Of a DNA stretch of 64,000 nt, positions 8,656 through 19,132 are shown in pieces; position 1 is the stretch's first letter; each line of letters begins with the position of its first letter. The position numbers and the translations under genes are program-made. Origin of the DNA: Reticulitermes speratus. Its lineage: Eukaryota; Arthropoda; Insecta; Blattodea; Rhinotermitidae. Under the pieces are notes generated by a model. That model worked only from the letters and a program-made list of their open reading frames with translations. It was not told the DNA's origin and did no database searches. The stretch spans positions 29,924,001 to 29,988,000 of the forward strand of contig JAJKFL010000002.1 in assembly GCA_021186555.1 (NCBI GenBank). The letters run 5' to 3'.

Positions 8656-11198
8656 GTAAGTGTGGTATCAGTTTAAAGGTAGTAAATTTTTAGTATCAGT
8701 GGATGTATTTATACCGCTAACATTTGTCGATCGGTACGATAATGCGATGTTACGTTTCAATTTCAATTTAATGTATCTTCCAGAAATCTATGTACATAGA
8801 TATAGAATCGGTCAACATTAATATAAAATAGTCTTACAATATAAATCCAGCTGTCTATCCATTTCACAATCATTTATGTTCATTCAACAATGAAGTATAA
8901 AACAATTAAGTTTAAAACATGTGCATCTCTCTACACAAGGCAACATACAATGTATCACTCTTAACGTCATAAAACATAATATAAATATATGTACTGGCAT
9001 TGTGATCATATTCTTGAAAATATAATTTGTCCTTATGTGCAAGAAAGTAAAAGTGTTCCGTACTACGTTTTCTGATGAATAGTGTTTATTTCATGGTGTG
9101 CAGAAATTTCATCATTATAAGGAATGACGAAATTCAGATTAACAGAAACTGTGATTTAAAGGAGCTGTGGGAATATTCTCGTACTTCCTAGCGATGATCT
9201 ATTGATAAAATATCAATAATGAAATTGCTTTGTAAGTCTGTAGCCTTACATTGTTAGGCAAGCAGTGTAGGATCACATGCAGGTGTGTTGAAAATTCTAC
9301 ATCCATGGCTTAACCTGACGCAGGATATCGAACTGAGTAACTCCATGGAGCTGAGCCCTTCTTGAGAAGGTAACAGGTGCTGAGCTAGTTAAATTTCACG
9401 CATTTTATGGAACCCGGGGGTTAATTACCGCATTCAGAAGAGCCTGCCACCTGTCCCTATCCTAAGCACGCAGGATACATGGAATGTAAATAAATTGTAA
9501 TATACTGTGCCAGAAATTCACATTGCCATGAGGATGGTTATTTTAACTAATCTGATTGCCATAATGTTTATGAAATAGGCTTTTATTTTGTTTGTTTTCA
9601 TGACCATAAAAGACTGTTACTGCCTTACCCATGTGAATATAATACATATTTCAGTTAGAAGTCACATTTAAGGAGTTGAGTGAACCACCTTTCACATATA
9701 TAATATTAATACCATTATTGGAACTTCCAGAATTAAGAACATTACATTTAATGAGTTCCACTGTTATTCCAGTGTTACTGGCATCAAATTGCACTTACAG
9801 GTGCTTGTTTGCAAGAGGATTTTTAGTTACTTTCAGAGGATAATCAGATATAATTTATTATGCATTCCAGAGTTGTAGAGGATGTCGTTTGAATCGTCTC
9901 CCAGAAGTAAAGAAGTTTGTTTTTGAAGATGTTCCTTTGTTGTATCCTTAATGTGGTAACTGTGAAGACTGACACTGCCCCCTTAACCTGAAATGGCACA
10001 AATAACTATGAAGACCTCAAGAGCACCAACTGTAAGAGTTATCCCTGGTGATTACACAGGTATTCCGTTATCATTAAGGCGAAGATTGTCTCTTAGGTTA
10101 ATATTAGGTGGAATTGATGTAACACCAAAACCTCTTGTCCATGAGACACAATTATCTGAGGATGTTCAAGAAGCACTTCAAACATCCCCTACAGCACCTC
10201 GCATTTCAGAGATTTCTGGAACGACTTCAAGTTTAACAGAAAGTACACCTCTTGAGCCTACATCAATACAGGAACCTTTCACAGAGTCAGAAATGAAGAA
10301 TTTTGTTCTCTTTGATGAGAGTGCCATTTCTGGAGTATCTGCTGAAATTCCTCCACTCCCCTCAAACCTATGTTATCTCTTGCAACCTCAGGAACCTGGA
10401 ATCCCTGAATATCCACCACCATGTTCTGACATTGTCATCACTCTTAGAGAAACAGTCACTGTTTTCCTCTTGAATCTGCCGCCTTTGAATGTTGATGTGA
10501 AAACAGAAGAAAGCAAAGAGGTAGAATCTGATAATGAATATTATGAATATATCACAGTTGGGAAAGGCTGTCATAGGAATACTAAAATGGCAGAAGTTCA
10601 AACTGAATACAGTGTTAGGAAAACAAGATCTACAATGGCACTTACTGTTGGGGTAAAAGATAGCTGTTCTAGTGCTAATGCATGGGATCTGTATCATTCT
10701 TACAAGAAACTGGACAGTGTTTGAGTCAGTTGGCACGTATGTTGTATTGAGTCATAGCATTGTTACAATTGTCATAATAATCTGGATTTAGTGATGTGAA
10801 TTGTTTATACTGTCACATCATTTTTATAAGTGTGTGTTGTGTCAGACATTTAGTAGTTGTTCTTAACTTTAGCTCAGTGAAAATGTAGAATTCAAGCATA
10901 TTCAAGGTGCCTCTCCAGAGCTTGTATTGCTAGACATGCATGATAAGGTAAGCTAAAAATAATAACTCACAAGAAATTATAATGTAGTATTGTTGAATAT
11001 AAATAATTCTTAATCTCTGAACGTCATAATTACATCATGGTACATGTTGCTCTGTTTGCATGTTACAAGGAACTGGAACGCATTGATCTGGCACCATTGT
11101 CTCGCCAGGACTGTAATGACCTCCTCATTAAGAGAGGGTTCCTCAGAAAGAAGGCAGACAGTGAGATGCATCCTAACTTGCAGCATGAAGACTTTTGA
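8551..11198 (+). CDS. SELENOM: Selenoprotein M homologue with Cys in place of Sec (124 aa)
   Basis: Small thioredoxin-fold oxidoreductase of the ER lumen, related to SELENOM/SELENOF. Four coding exons: 8551-8655, 9871-9941, 10878-10947, 11070-11198. Residues 1-22 are a signal peptide (hydrophobic VLLIVIILVSSAV). Residues 33-40 read RVESCRGC where vertebrate SELENOM has R-V-E-T-C-G-G-U, so the redox motif is C37-x-x-C40 with no in-frame UGA and no SECIS needed. Then LNRLPEVKKFV, KHIQGASPELVLLD and KELERIDLAPLSR follow the family with no gap through residue 86. The protein ends QHEDF, a possible ER-retention tail comparable to the HADL end of human SELENOM. I chose the ATG at 8551 because it begins the signal peptide; an in-frame ATG at 8488 would put 21 unrelated residues in front. 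Confidence 0.9.
9295..9475 (-). mobile_element. Truncated LINE 3' tail (family L-a), reverse orientation
   Basis: The reverse complement of the 7445-7600 tail: CTCCATGGAGCTGAG, CATTTTATGGAACCCGGG, GCCTGCCACCTGTCCCTATC. Lies in SELENOM intron 1. Confidence 0.68.
9871..9941 (+). CDS. SELENOM: SELENOM exon 2 (redox motif)
   Basis: Acceptor TTCCAG before 9871. Encodes SCRGCRLNRLPEVKKFVFED and VPL plus two bases. Its donor is the U12-type GTATCCTT. Confidence 0.9.
9942..9949 (+). promoter_or_regulatory. U12-type 5' splice site of SELENOM intron 2
   Basis: GTATCCTT, a perfect match to the conserved minor-spliceosome donor consensus (RTATCCTT). Using it gives an ungapped alignment with SELENOM across the junction (VPL-F-ENVEFKH versus I-P-F-Y-H-N-L-V-M-K-H). 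Confidence 0.88.
9993..10724 (+). CDS. DNAI4 (WDR78)-like N-terminal segment, intronless ORF of 243 codons inside the SELENOM U12 intron
   Basis: Starts MAQITMK 51 bp after the U12 donor and ends at TGA 135 bp before the branch site. Visible features: DVTPKPL at residues 42-48 (near the start of DNAI4 as I remember it); a low-complexity Ser/Thr/Glu/Pro stretch at about 60-105; RETVTVFLLNLPPL at about 152-165; AEVQTEYS; and NAWDLYHSYKKL ending the protein. DNAI4 is an axonemal dynein intermediate chain needed for assembly of the inner-arm dynein f complex and for sperm/ciliary motility. The WD40 half is absent: the ORF stops just after AWDLYHSY and nothing coding follows. No introns, although vertebrate genes are spliced here. 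Residues 179-217 match the second copy at 30321-30437 without a gap (about 46% identical). It could be a retained coding fragment, an exon of a gene elsewhere, or a pseudogene that has kept its frame. Confidence 0.65.
   Translation: MAQITMKTSRAPTVRVIPGDYTGIPLSLRRRLSLRLILGGIDVTPKPLVHETQLSEDVQEALQTSPTAPRISEISGTTSSLTESTPLEPTSIQEPFTESEMKNFVLFDESAISGVSAEIPPLPSNLCYLLQPQEPGIPEYPPPCSDIVITLRETVTVFLLNLPPLNVDVKTEESKEVESDNEYYEYITVGKGCHRNTKMAEVQTEYSVRKTRSTMALTVGVKDSCSSANAWDLYHSYKKLDSV
10860..10877 (+). promoter_or_regulatory. U12-type branch site and 3' splice site of SELENOM intron 2
   Basis: TTCTTAAC at 10860-10867 matches the U12 branch consensus TTCCTTAAC apart from one base. The branch A is about 11 nt from the acceptor CTCAG ending at 10877, inside the usual U12 spacing. 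The nearer TTTAG at 10868-10872 would put the exon out of frame. Confidence 0.85.
10878..10947 (+). CDS. SELENOM: SELENOM exon 3
   Basis: Begins by completing a Phe codon (TT|T), then ENVEFKHIQGASPELVLLD and MHDK, ending in phase 0 with donor AAG|GTAAGC. K-H-x-x-G-A-x-P-E-L-V-L-L is the strongest SELENOM signature in the gene. Confidence 0.9.
11070..11198 (+). CDS. SELENOM: SELENOM exon 4 (C-terminus)
   Basis: Acceptor TTACAAG before 11070. ELERIDLAPLSRQDCNDLL then IKRGFLRKKAD, ending QHEDF and TGA. Matches the E-E-L-E-R-I-P-L helix region of SELENOM. Confidence 0.88.
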   Translation, partial: ELERIDLAPLSRQDCNDLLIKRGFLRKKADSEMHPNLQHEDF

Positions 11199-12054
11199 TA
11201 GGCATTATCAGTTTATAGGAATATGTTCGGTATTGTTGGATTCTTACATTAACATGGGTTTTGCTTTCTGTTCATCACATTCCTTGTCTGACAACTCTTG
11301 ATTCGTTAGACACACACAGTGCAGCCTTGATTCAACAATCATCTTGGCAGTGATGAGATACATTTAAAAAAGTGTGATTGTCTTGTTATTTTGAGTTCCT
11401 AAAGAAAATATATGTTTAGATAACTAACCGTTATGACATTTCATTCTTATGCTGTTATATGTATTAGAAGTAGTATTATAATAGACACAACGTACAAAAC
11501 ATTTGCAGCACTTCTAAGCCAACACAATACCACCACCACCACAGACCTCACCATCTGCTCACAAATGCTGTCAGTGTTTGTGCATAAAATGTTACTGAGC
11601 CCAAGGTTTGGATTAGAACAAAGTTGCAAATGACCTATGAATGACTCAAATATATGACAAGTTCTGAGTTTTAAATGTTTGTGCTATTTTGAAAGACAGA
11701 CCTGTATTGGGCATTAGAAGTTTATTAAATATACATGTCCACGTATAATCAGTTTTGAACACTGATCACATATTGCAGAAAAATATACATTCATGAAATT
11801 CAAGTTTCGATGTTAGTATGCATGTCACGTATCGACTTGTTTACAAATGTGATTGTGTCTTTGCCTAGAAAACTAGACAAAACTAAACTGTACACAGTAG
11901 CATAGCATCAGGGGACACATGGCACATAGTTATACATTGCATATTCACCTTCTTCGTAGGTACAAAACTCTGAAGCATAAACAATCAAGAAGTCACATTG
12001 AAGTGTACACTATCTACAGTACATAAGAATGAACTGTTTGATGTACTTGATTGA

Positions 12055-12060
12055 AATAAA
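12055..12060 (+). terminator. Candidate polyadenylation signal for SELENOM
   Basis: AATAAA about 857 nt after the SELENOM stop codon, the first canonical hexamer I noticed on this strand. Other weaker sites could be used. Confidence 0.4.
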
Positions 12061-12114
12061 ATATTTTCTTGTCTGAAAGTTACAATTTTTACTAATTATA
12101 AGTACCCACAAGTG

Positions 12115-12415
12115 AGCCAGGATAGGGTAGTCAGTATAGTGACTAGGCTACAGGCTGGATGAGCAGGGAATGGTGGTATGATAGCTGGCAAGGACAAGAG
12201 ATTTTTCTCATCTCTGAAATGTCAACACTATTGCTGGGGCCCACCCAGCCTCTTAATTCAGTGGGCACCAGGTGCTCTTTCCCTGGGGATAAAGGGGTCA
12301 GGGTGTGAAGCTGACCACTGATCTCCATGTAGTATTGAGGTTAAGAATGTGTTAAGTTACACCACACCACTCACCCATTTGCCATCATGGTGTGCACAGG
12401 GACAACTCTAACTTT
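12115..12415 (+). repeat. SINE family S1, diverged copy
   Basis: tRNA-like head (GCCAGGATAGGGTAGTCAG, CTGGATGAGCAGGGAATGG) and the S1 body seen in the better copy at 34761-35045: GGGGCCCACCCAGCCTC, GGGCACCAGG, TTGAGGTTAAGAATG, GCACAGGGACAACT. Many changes, so old. Confidence 0.65.
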
Positions 12416-15400
12416 ATAAGTACCCACATGCTATGCCTGTGAATACAGCTGTGTATTATCTTTGCATATAGTATTTTCCATAGAAGATTATAACATTTAA
12501 GAAGGATGCTTATTGACTGAGGTACATAGTAACTAGTGTAGATGTAGTTACAGTGTCTCTTAATTCTTGAATATGTAAGAAGAAATTAATGATTGAAAAC
12601 CTATCATCTGCAGCCAATAAAAATGCAGAGTTATTTCATATCACAGGATTGAACAGCAACAGTGTCTGCTGTATGGCAAGCAGTCTGGTTATAAAAAGTA
12701 CTCTGTGTAATGCCAAAATTTATATGGCAGTTTCAGTGTGAAGTGTCGTTTCTTTGATCTCCCATACACATATGTATGGTCTATGGTAATGTTTCCTCGT
12801 GATTCTATGTATGTAGAGGCTTGTTAAATACTGTATCTGTAATATTAATCAGTGATCTGTAAAACCAAGAACTGTGCCTTAAGTGGGATGTACACTTTTC
12901 CTGAAAGAATGGGCTAAAAATAACAAATGAGTACTACCAGTCCCACTAGCAGACCAGCAGACAAGCCATCTCAAATACCACTAATCCGTATTTTACTGCT
13001 TATACAATTTATTATTGTGTGTATGTGACTTGATATCAAGAGATGAATGCTAAGGTGAGTCATAACAGCACATGCTGCACATTTTATCAAAATTTTCAAC
13101 TTTATTATGCTTATAGTATGTTAGGTGCAGGACATCAAATGTGTTGTATGTTTGTTACAGCAAATGTGGATAAATGAATGTTACTTATCATTTGTTACTG
13201 ATGTTAAACATACAGTTTCATAATTCTTAACAGTTGATAGTGTGCAGTGACTATCGAATTTTAGGCTAAAATATTTACAGTGGAATGGTACGAGCCTGTA
13301 AAGCCTACTGCCAATTCTTGAGGTAAGTTATTAAAAATTATAAAAACATTTTTCTCGTGTCTTGTTTAACCTTCAGGTAACTACTACATTTTAAGCACTG
13401 TTTAATGTGGTGATGTAACACTGTCATTCTGTAACTCAACTGCCTATATAATATACATACCATAAATTCCATCCAGAATGAGCCACCTGGGGCATTTCTG
13501 GTGTCACAAAGTTGTGTAACATATTAGAACAATATGATGTGACTTCTCTTTTATATAAGATATATATATTTTTGTTTTATTTTGAGATGAAAACCATGTC
13601 ATCACTGTATCACCAGTGTGTTGTGTGTGATTAGGAAGAATATTATTACTCATGATATATAAACATTTTATCAGGGGTGCACAAGTCCCAGGTGACAGGT
13701 GACTGTGGCAACTAGATTTTGTATGGTAGCATCTAATATCTGTGGCCTCCGTATGGAACTTGCTTCATGTCACTTTTCTGGCACCTAGAATTTTGAACTG
13801 GCTTCTAGATTTATGGAAAATTTGTGCACCCCTGCATTACATAATTGGTTATAATACCCAATATTTTCTGTTGCTGTCAAAGTGCAGTATAGAAGCATAT
13901 TTATATGTTGAAATTGCAAATGGGACTTGCTGCTAGAGAATATAAAGGTATGAGCACTGGTTCACTTCTGCTGGGAGGTAAAAATGGATATGATACATGA
14001 TTTTCAGTAAGTTGTTCAGTCTAACACTATATGCCCAGTTTAATTAGAAGAGATGTTCCAAAATTCTTCAACATGTTTATCTGTACTATAGATGAGTAGT
14101 ATTTTTAAGTGTGTGTATGATGGTGAGCCAACACAGTGTTAAACTTCTGACATAGCATTCCCATTTGCTTTGTGTAATATTGTGTGAAAAATGCTTAGTT
14201 GTCAGTTCTGCTTTGGTAATTTCTTCTTGAGAAACTACTGTATTCCATGCTGCTCCTTTCATTCTTTTAATTTGCTTTTAAATACAACTATTACATAGTT
14301 AACAAGATCATTGTCTAGTCAACACATAATAGAAGAGAATCCTGCACAGTGTGATTTGATTAAGGTTTAGTTGATGATTATATATGGAAAGCAAACCCAA
14401 ATGCTCCTCCATGAAAGCTACAAGCTGTGATACAACCATATACAGTAACATACATTAAGCCTCAGTATTACTGTATCTTAATCTCATCTCTGATCTCATT
14501 GTGTAGCAAAACAATAACTTTTGTTTATCCTAGCCTGAAATTTTCATTGCTCACTAATTGTTTTACTGTTATCATATTTCCTCATATATAATGCCTATTA
14601 TACCTTGTAAAGCTTCCATGTTTTGTGACTTAGACATGAAAATATGTGGTCACTGTTTGGAAATTCATGAGCACATGCTGTGCTGTTCTGCTGCTGTCAA
14701 AAATAGTAATGTGTGACTTTGCAGTGGTGTCTTCTGTAATTGTACTGTAGCATGTTTAGAAATAAACTGTGCACTCACTACTGATCCCCACTGTAGTGGT
14801 TGAAGGCAAAATTCTATTAATATACCATACGTAATATTCACTTACTGCTAATAACAGAAACAAGAATGAAGGGGGTTTGGACTGATTACTTGTAAAGTCA
14901 GTTTTTTAGGTAAGATTTGCACAGGTTTCCTCAGTTCCTCAACATATTTTTCAGATTACATAAAATAATATGTTGTTTCTTCATATTAGATTTATCATAT
15001 GGAATCACATAATCCAACCGATGTTGTGTTAAAATAAATGAACTGTGTATGATATTACACTGAACCAGTATCCTACTGGAGGACTAGCTTCCTGTTCAAC
15101 AAAGTGTTTGAACTCTGCAGTTACTGAAATATTTTGTTAATAGTGCAGGTCAGAGTTTGTAACAGTGTTCAAAAAGTCATATAAATATAAGCTATGTATT
15201 GTTACACAGTATGTCTAGTTGGTCCACTACAAATTAGAGATATAGGTGGCTTCCTCCTGGAGTTTGTTGGGCAGTTCCAATTTTCAGGCATATTGATCCA
15301 CAGTATTGCCCAGTTTACATAAGCCCTTTTTTTTTAGATGGACCTTCCATGTATCCCATAAACTGTTCCACATATTATGTTGAACTTTGGTAAGGAAGGC

Positions 15401-17590
15401 TTCCAGTGTGAGTTGACCGGTTATTTCAAATTTCATCCACATTGATTCAAAATAAAGTCTAGTTTCCACAAGGCCATAAAAGTAACTTTTCCAGGTAGTC
15501 CATAAACCTTCCAGGTTTAATTCATATTTGATATGGGAGACTCACTAATTTGAATCTGATTTCTTTTTTTAAGTAAGCATAATAAACTTAAAAGAATTCT
15601 GTACACTGTAGTGTGTTGTGTAGTAGGCCCTTTCCAGTTTTGCTGATAGGATGTGTGAAGTCAAAAAATTCCAAACTGGGTACAAGAAAAAGACAAATTT
15701 TTTTGAGTAGCTGAGTTACTGCAAGTTTTTCATTATGTTAGGTTAGTAAGAACTGTCCTGTGGAGTTAGTTGCTGTAGGAAGGATTCCAAATTTTAGTCT
15801 GTTCTTAATTTCTTGATAACTGATTTTGATATATTACTGTCATTCCTAAGTATATGAACTTGCCAGTTCTGAAGGATCTCATCCAATAAATTGACAACAT
15901 TAAAACAGCCCAGAAGCCAGTAATGTCACTCACTTCTAATTCTGTGGCCATATTGGACCTTCTTAATGGCATGGTAATGAATGTTGAAAGCATCTCCCTG
16001 TTGCAGAACAACCTGGATAGGAAAGTCACCTGACATTATCTCAGACTTTTACTATGGGGTTAATTTAAAACACTTTCCTAACTAGTTTACTAGGCCTACC
16101 AGTTTTATTGAGAATGTTGTACAACACTCCTCTCCTTACTGAATCCTACTGAAACATCAATAAATGTCACACTACACAGTGTTACATCCCAGAAGATAGT
16201 AATGCACATACTCATCACCATGAGAGCCACAAATCTTGTATAAAACCATAATTGTAGTTTGTAATGATTTTATATCGGTTACTGGTGCATATCATTTGTT
16301 GAGCTGTGACGATTACTGTGGTGAAATGCAAAAGATTAAGCAGTCATGCCCATTCCAAGCTACTATCTTGACATTGTGCTGGAAGGACTGAGGAAACCAT
16401 AAAAATAAAATCTGCCAAAGTTTCAATTTAGATGCATACCAGGACATTCTGAAGAGAAGTCATATATAAATGTTACCATTTTCCCTAACCAGTTACTCTT
16501 TAAATGCTTGTATCTATGTTCCTTAAATTTTCAACAGCAACTACTTTTAATTCGTATGCACTATCATCTGTAGCTGCGGATGTTTATCACAGAGGTTATG
16601 GCTGTATTAGAAGCTTGCATCATGTTTGTAGAGAGATGATGCATGGGCACCTTAAAATGGTACTTCATTGTGGGCCTGACATATGAGCATCATGTGATAT
16701 TGTGGAATAAAGATCTGCCATGCAAAAGAGCCAAGTTTAGAGTGTTAAAGGTTAATATTATTGTATGTGACAAATATAAGGTTTATCCAGTAACAAAGTA
16801 AATCCGAAGGGCATAAGGTACTCATACAAATCTTTATTTAGAAAGATGAATCATCTATTTACATTGTTAACTTATTCACATAAAATACATACAATTACTA
16901 TGATGCTCTTCATATACCCCTTGCACCATAATTACAAAATTGTTTCAAACATGAAATTGCAAAGACTTAATATAATACAGAAATTCATTTCACAAGTTAT
17001 GTAATCCTATTTCTGGTTACACGTTCCACTCTCATTCCTGCCTCACAACACACATTCCAAAGCATTAAAGAACACAATAAATGACAGCAGTGGGGAATGT
17101 GGAAAACTGAACAACCATTCAGTTGGAAATGAAGTCATGTTACTATAACCTTACAATAAGTTTACACAGAATTCAGTACTTCATATAAAGGAAAATATGA
17201 ATATCTGAAATATGTTCTCGTGTGTTACAACCAATGAGAGGTGTTCCAACTTGTACTGTGATCACATGGGTTTCAAAACCCTTGGAAACTTTCTGTACCT
17301 GACCTCAAAATTTATCATTTTAGAACAGTATGATAATATATTAACAAACCAAACAATTAACATTACAGTTATATAGAAAAACATCTTCCTTCCTCAGCAG
17401 GATAGGTGACAAATTATACTGAATGAGCTGATTTTGGAGCCTTATAATTTATAATAAATACCAAGTAGTTCAACTTCCCTGACATGGGTCTCTTTTTTCT
17501 TGTTGGAAAATTTATATGTAGAACACCCTTTATGCTATTTAATTAATAAGCCAGAGTACGAATTTTATATTTTCCATTCTGTGCATTATA
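12416..17590. other. Intergenic stretch with no recognised gene
   Basis: AT-rich. Open frames are short and match nothing I know. A loose internal similarity (a sentence-like repeat around CCATGTATCCCATAAACTG and GTAGTCCATAAACCTTCC) is seen near 15260-15520, and 15800-16030 on the minus strand has a short frame of unknown origin. Probably decayed transposons. Confidence 0.4.
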
Positions 17591-17591
17591 A

Positions 17592-18099
17592 CTTAATTTT
17601 TTACGATTAACTAACAAATGCACATAATTGTCATAGATTCACAATAATATTTTTAAAACACTAAACTCCTACATGTTTCAGACCTTACTTGTCCATTGCC
17701 AGGGAGTACATCAATTGTTATTGCATAAAACAATTAACAATATTTTGGTCTCTTGTATATGCAGAACTGATGGAATTTCTCTGTGTAATGAGTGTGTGTA
17801 GCAGACAGAACTGTTACACTGTAGTACCATGAACCCCTCCATCATATCCACACACTGCTCTAATTTACAGTGTAGCTGTTCTGTCTGCTACACATACTCG
17901 CTGCACGGAGAATTTCCATCAGTTATACATATACATGAGACCAAAATATTGTTAAGTAATTGTTTTATGCAACAACAATTGATGTACTCCCTGATGATGG
18001 ACCAGTAAGGTCCTAAACATGTAGGAGTATAGTGTTTTAAAAATATTACTGTGAATCTATGACAATTGTATGCATTTGTTGGTTAATAGTAAAAAATCA
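17592..18099. repeat. Foldback (long inverted repeat) element, about 230 bp arms
   Basis: The left arm (from TTTTTTACGATTAACTAACA through CAATTGTTATTGCAT and CAGAACTGATGGAATTTCTC to GTGTGTAGCAGACAGAAC) is the imperfect reverse complement of the right arm (GTTCTGTCTGCTACACATAC ... GAGAATTTCCATCAGTT ... ATGCAACAACAATTGATG ... CATTTGTTGGTTAATAGTAA). The loop is about 50 bp near 17840. Arms are about 90% complementary by eye. No coding content. Lies in the 3' flank of RNF185, beyond the likely poly(A) site. Confidence 0.8.
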
Positions 18100-18547
18100 A
18101 GCTAGAGTACATTAAGAAAACTCATGATTTGTATGCAACTAATGAAGAAGCTCACCATCGATACAAATTCCAAGTTCCAGTTGAGTATGTTCTTTCAGTA
18201 AGTGAATGCTCTGTTCAACAGGAATTTTTTTAGATTCTAATAAAAGTATCCATAATGAAGATTAAGGTAACAGATAAAACAGCAGGAAATTATTTCCAAC
18301 ACACAGAGGATAACACACTTTATACGTCCTGTAGGATCCATATTATTTTTACATATTCATATAAAGACGTACAAGATTGGTATTATTAAGCTTTCTTACA
18401 ATAACAGCAATGCCAGATATGGAACAATGTCTTGTCAAACACAAGTATTGACAAAAATAATAGTGACTCAAAAATTACCTCTAGCACCCCTTTTATACAT
18501 ACACATATTAAAGAAGCAGGTGAAAATAAATAGATTCATGTTAACAT

Positions 18548-18553
18548 TTTATT
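18548..18553 (-). terminator. Candidate polyadenylation signal for RNF185
   Basis: AATAAA on the minus strand, about 480 nt past the RNF185 stop codon; the first canonical hexamer found downstream on that strand. Confidence 0.4.
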
Positions 18554-19034
18554 CAGAAAAGCTCAAAACTGAATTCAATATTCAAAGGTGTTTTCAAAAG
18601 GTATGTCAAAATATATTACGAAATTCAAAATGTAGGTAACATATAAATACTGTGTTCAATTCTATTGAGATATAAATGGATGCCTTTTGAGACACCATAC
18701 ATTTTCATGTTACCACATTTTCTCAGTTCATAATTTGAAATCAATTTGATATTCCTCTCAAATTTCTTGCAGATTGTCCCTGAAATATGCAAATGTACCT
18801 TTCAAATTTTAAATCATATGAAGTTACTTCTCAGTTACATTATATCAAAGAATAAATGATGATTACCCAATCCTTGTATTTTATGTCACTAACCTCCCTC
18901 TTCAGTTCAGCAAATGAAATTTGCTTACTAAAATAATTCCAGTGCTTGAGATGTACTATTATTATTTACAGCCGTTGCCACATATTTAAAAAGATGCTAG
19001 ACTTAAGTTTCCTTAAATTCACATCAGATCAGTA

Positions 19035-19132
19035 CTAAGCCATCAAGAGCCAACACAACATAAGGATGGCCACCCACAGAAATACTTTTGACAGAAACTG
19101 TTCTTCCTCATACTGAGGGGTTCCTCGGGGAG
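19035..19132 (-). CDS. RNF185: RNF185 exon 5 (membrane anchor and stop)
   Basis: Acceptor [25 protein letters not shown] then [15 protein letters not shown] and TAG. The hydrophobic end is the tail anchor. Confidence 0.93.

Noticed and set aside
9656-9844. Stretch after a TTTCAG at about 9655 that is partly open and could be a SELENOM exon
   Set aside because: Exon 1 (ending RVE) joins exon 2 (SCRGC) in phase 0 and aligns directly with SELENOM; an extra exon here would insert unrelated residues next to the active site.
9978-9990. CCCCCTTAACC, a second U12-branch-like motif just inside the SELENOM intron
   Set aside because: It lies about 40 bp from the donor, far too short for an intron, and has no AG or AC at the right distance that leads into a SELENOM frame.
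15284-16029. Minus-strand frames at 15284-15469 and 15805-16029 as a gene or transposase
   Set aside because: No motif could be matched in either, they are in a decayed repeat-like area and no splice sites link them.
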